A stretch of DNA of 64,000 nt from Candidatus Saccharimonadota bacterium (lineage in GTDB: Bacteria > Patescibacteriota > Saccharimonadia > Saccharimonadales > Saccharimonadaceae), in assembly GCA_017545595.1 (NCBI GenBank), contig JAFWLO010000005.1:1-64000 (forward strand), in the 5' to 3' direction. This document shows, in pieces, positions 62,392-64,000 of the stretch; positions within the stretch are counted from its first letter, which is position 1, and each line of letters begins with the position of its first letter. The translations under genes and the position numbers were made by a program. Below the pieces are notes generated by a model that was not told the origin of the DNA, did no database searches, and worked only from the letters and a program-made list of their open reading frames with translations.

Positions 62392-62848
62392 GATAAGAAT
62401 TGAGAAAGCACAATAATTCCCTGGTTTTTCACACGGATTTTTTTGACATAAATACAATTCCCTTTTATTTTATTTGACAAAAGAGATTTCCGACGGAGGA
62501 AGTCATTTTCCGCCTGTGTAATTTCCAGAGATGTCGCTATTTTTGTTTTTGTCTGCCCCAAAAGTTCGGACTTAAGGATTTTCGCAGTTTCTAGCGCTGT
62601 GACCTTTTGGATAGTTTTATTATATAGGGTTGGGGTTGCTAAGTCAAGTGGTTGCTAATAAAAGGGGAGAGGAAAAATCGATTTGGTCGGTTTTTGTGGA
62701 AAAGCTAGGAAACGGTTTAGACTCGGAATGAGGAAGATGGAAGGAGGAGTTAGGAAGAATGAACTCGGGTTTAGGGAATTATTGATAAGTAGCGAGGAAT
62801 CGGGAAACGCGAACTAGAATGGAATCGAGGATTAAATGGAGAAAAATT

Positions 62849-63027
62849 GAGGTCGAAAAAAGTGGATATACCCCTTGGGCGCTCGCTTCGCTCGCGCCCA
62901 CGTTCCGCATATATCTTAGGTTCCAGTAGTAAATTCTTAGAAGAGGGAAGAAAGGGGAGGAAAGATTTGATTTTTCGAGGTCTAAAAAAGTGGATATACC
63001 CCGAGGCGCTCGCTTCGCTCGCGCCTA
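62849..63027 (+). repeat. two copies of a GTGGATATACCCC hairpin repeat
   Basis: Copies at 62849-62900 and 62977-63027: AAAAAAGTGGATATACCCC followed by a GC-rich hairpin (GGCGC and GCGCC arms around TCGCTTCGCTC). The second copy lies 33 bases before the ATG of the 77-aa gene. Confidence 0.8.
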
Positions 63028-63044
63028 TGTACATTAAGGCTTTG

Positions 63045-63053
63045 TGGTATTAT
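63045..63053 (+). promoter_or_regulatory. extended -10 promoter, leaderless
   Basis: TGG-TATTAT, ATTTGT, ATG 63060. Confidence 0.6.
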
Positions 63054-63059
63054 ATTTGT

Positions 63060-63293
63060 ATGGCTTTTATTAGGAAGTTTGAAACTGGATCGGGAAAGAC
63101 TGGCGTTCAAGTTTGTTATAAGAGGTATGGGAAAGTCGTTAAGACTGTTCATATCGGAAGCGCCGAGACAGAGCAGGGAATTGAGAAACTAGTTAAGAAA
63201 GCGCAAGAAGTCATAGACAAGGGGAAGAGACCGCTTTTTGACTTGAGTGCGTTTGATATGAAGAAATCCTTGGGGGATGAAACAGATGATTAA
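63060..63293 (+). CDS. small protein resembling a transposase N-terminus
   Basis: 77 aa from ATG 63060. FIRKFETGSGKTGVQVCYKR and VVKTVHIGSAETEQGIEKL look like the N-terminal domain of IS1634-type transposases, from memory of the family, but no catalytic domain follows. The next gene overlaps its end. It is either a transposase remnant or a domesticated DNA-binding partner of the DUF3800 protein. The overlapping coupling argues for a real two-gene unit. Confidence 0.6.
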   Translation: MAFIRKFETGSGKTGVQVCYKRYGKVVKTVHIGSAETEQGIEKLVKKAQEVIDKGKRPLFDLSAFDMKKSLGDETDD

Positions 63294-63999
63294 GGTTTAT
63301 GTTGATGAATCGGGAAATATGGGGAAGAGTGGGAAGTATTTTGTTATTGCGGGGTTGGTTTTTAGAGATGATAAGGCGGAAACGAAAGTCAGAAGGCTTA
63401 TTAAAAAAGAACAGATGCTTGACGCGACAGGGAAACAACTTGCGAAAAAGAAGGAAGAGATTAAGTTTTCGAGAATGAAGTTTTCTCAGCGTCAGAGGAT
63501 AGTGAATAAGATTGCGAAAGTCGAGGGGGCGGACGTGTTTTATTTTGTTGCGTATAAACCGATGGTGACGTTGCTTCTTGAGGGAAAGGCGAAAAATTTG
63601 GTTTATAATTATTTTTCTAAACTGCTGATGGCGAAGATTTTTAGGAGGTATGTGGATGATTTTGAGATTATTTTTGACCAGAGGTCAACAGCGGTTAAGT
63701 CGATGAATTCTCTGACAGATTATATTGAGATTTCTGCGTATGAGGAGTTTCCGAGGCTGGGAGGGAAGAGAATTGTTGTTTCCCAGGCGGATTCGAGGAC
63801 GAATTTGCTACTCCAGGGGGCGGATGTGGTTGCGGGGGCGGCCGCGCAGGCTTATACGCTCAATAACCTTCATTTTCTCGAGATTTTAGGGGGGAAGATT
63901 ATGAGCGTGGTCGAATATCCAAAGAGGGGGTTCCAGGGGTCGCTGAAATTGATGATAGGGAAGAGGAAGCTGATTGATAAGCTGAGAGGGTATAGTTAG
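63286..63999 (+). CDS. DUF3800 protein, RNase H-like fold
   Basis: 237 aa from ATG 63286 (GGGGG site nine bases before; ATG 63277 is also possible). VYVDESGNMG at the start, FDQRST in the middle and QADSRTNLLLQGADVVAGA near the end carry the conserved acidic residues of DUF3800, a presumed metal-dependent nuclease of unknown role seen in mobile elements and defence islands. It overlaps the 77-aa gene and is complete, ending one base before the window edge. Confidence 0.85.
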   Translation: MIKVYVDESGNMGKSGKYFVIAGLVFRDDKAETKVRRLIKKEQMLDATGKQLAKKKEEIKFSRMKFSQRQRIVNKIAKVEGADVFYFVAYKPMVTLLLEGKAKNLVYNYFSKLLMAKIFRRYVDDFEIIFDQRSTAVKSMNSLTDYIEISAYEEFPRLGGKRIVVSQADSRTNLLLQGADVVAGAAAQAYTLNNLHFLEILGGKIMSVVEYPKRGFQGSLKLMIGKRKLIDKLRGYS

Positions 64000-64000
64000 G

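Noticed and set aside
62771-63034. 87-aa minus-strand frame with RERSERP
   Set aside because: It is produced by the GC-rich hairpin repeat.

Overview
The window comes from a small-genome bacterium of the Candidate Phyla Radiation (Patescibacteria), most likely Saccharibacteria (TM7). This is inferred from gene content and compact layout, not from a database match. TGA is a normal stop codon here (for example the 85-aa gene ending at 7571), which argues against the SR1/Gracilibacteria code. Several proteins are short family versions: ThrRS without a TGS domain, ProRS without the editing insert, and a TlyA-like protein without a recognisable S4 domain.

Layout. 1-297: first bases of a 16S rRNA gene leaving the window leftward, with its promoter and the gyrA terminator. 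298-8.2 kb: gyrB-gyrA and a short operon with a VirD4/TraD-like ATPase. 8.2-9.4 kb: RNA-rich block ending in tmRNA. 9.5-12.4 kb: comM and infC-rpmI-rplT-rpmB. 12.4-13.8 kb: RNase P RNA, a NUDIX/RNase H fusion gene and a 6S-like RNA. 13.8-24.3 kb: housekeeping genes (protease, miaA, thrS, greA, proS, a glycosyltransferase) and five tRNAs. 24.4-34.7 kb: ndk, a Xer recombinase and a type IV pilus cluster (pilD, C, T, B, an EF-hand membrane protein, O-like, N-like, M). 34.8-42 kb: tlyA-like, efp, rpsR-ssb-rpsF, ftsK, a 57-aa membrane protein and a large prepilin-like protein. 42-44.8 kb: an accessory island of silent C-type-lectin/FISUMP-like cassettes, hairpin repeats and an orphan RelB-type antitoxin. 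44.8-52.9 kb: pnp, an unknown gene, rpsO, truB, a DHH-like glycine-rich protein and Fic. 53-64 kb: a further cassette, a 68-bp direct repeat with a candidate RNA gene, an RNA methyltransferase, tRNA-Gln, a DUF4143 ATPase, a PIN/AbrB toxin-antitoxin pair, a FISUMP-like gene, valS, dispersed repeats and a DUF3800 gene.

Three signals stand out. (1) At least seven promoterless, start-less copies of one lectin-like domain sit at 42-44.4 kb and 53.0-53.4 kb. Conserved flanks bracket codons that vary almost only as NNC/NNT, which is the pattern expected from adenine-directed mutagenesis of AAC/AAT codons by a diversity-generating retroelement. No reverse transcriptase or template repeat is visible here. 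Structured hairpins and shared tails separate the cassettes. (2) Many transcription units have a near-consensus -10 box exactly six or seven bases before the start codon, so much of the gene expression here looks leaderless. (3) A 35-bp piece of a dispersed non-coding repeat lies in frame inside valS, like a palindromic repeat insertion in a protein gene. In addition the plus strand changes abruptly from C-rich to G-rich near 53.48 kb, as expected at a replication origin, although no dnaA is in view.
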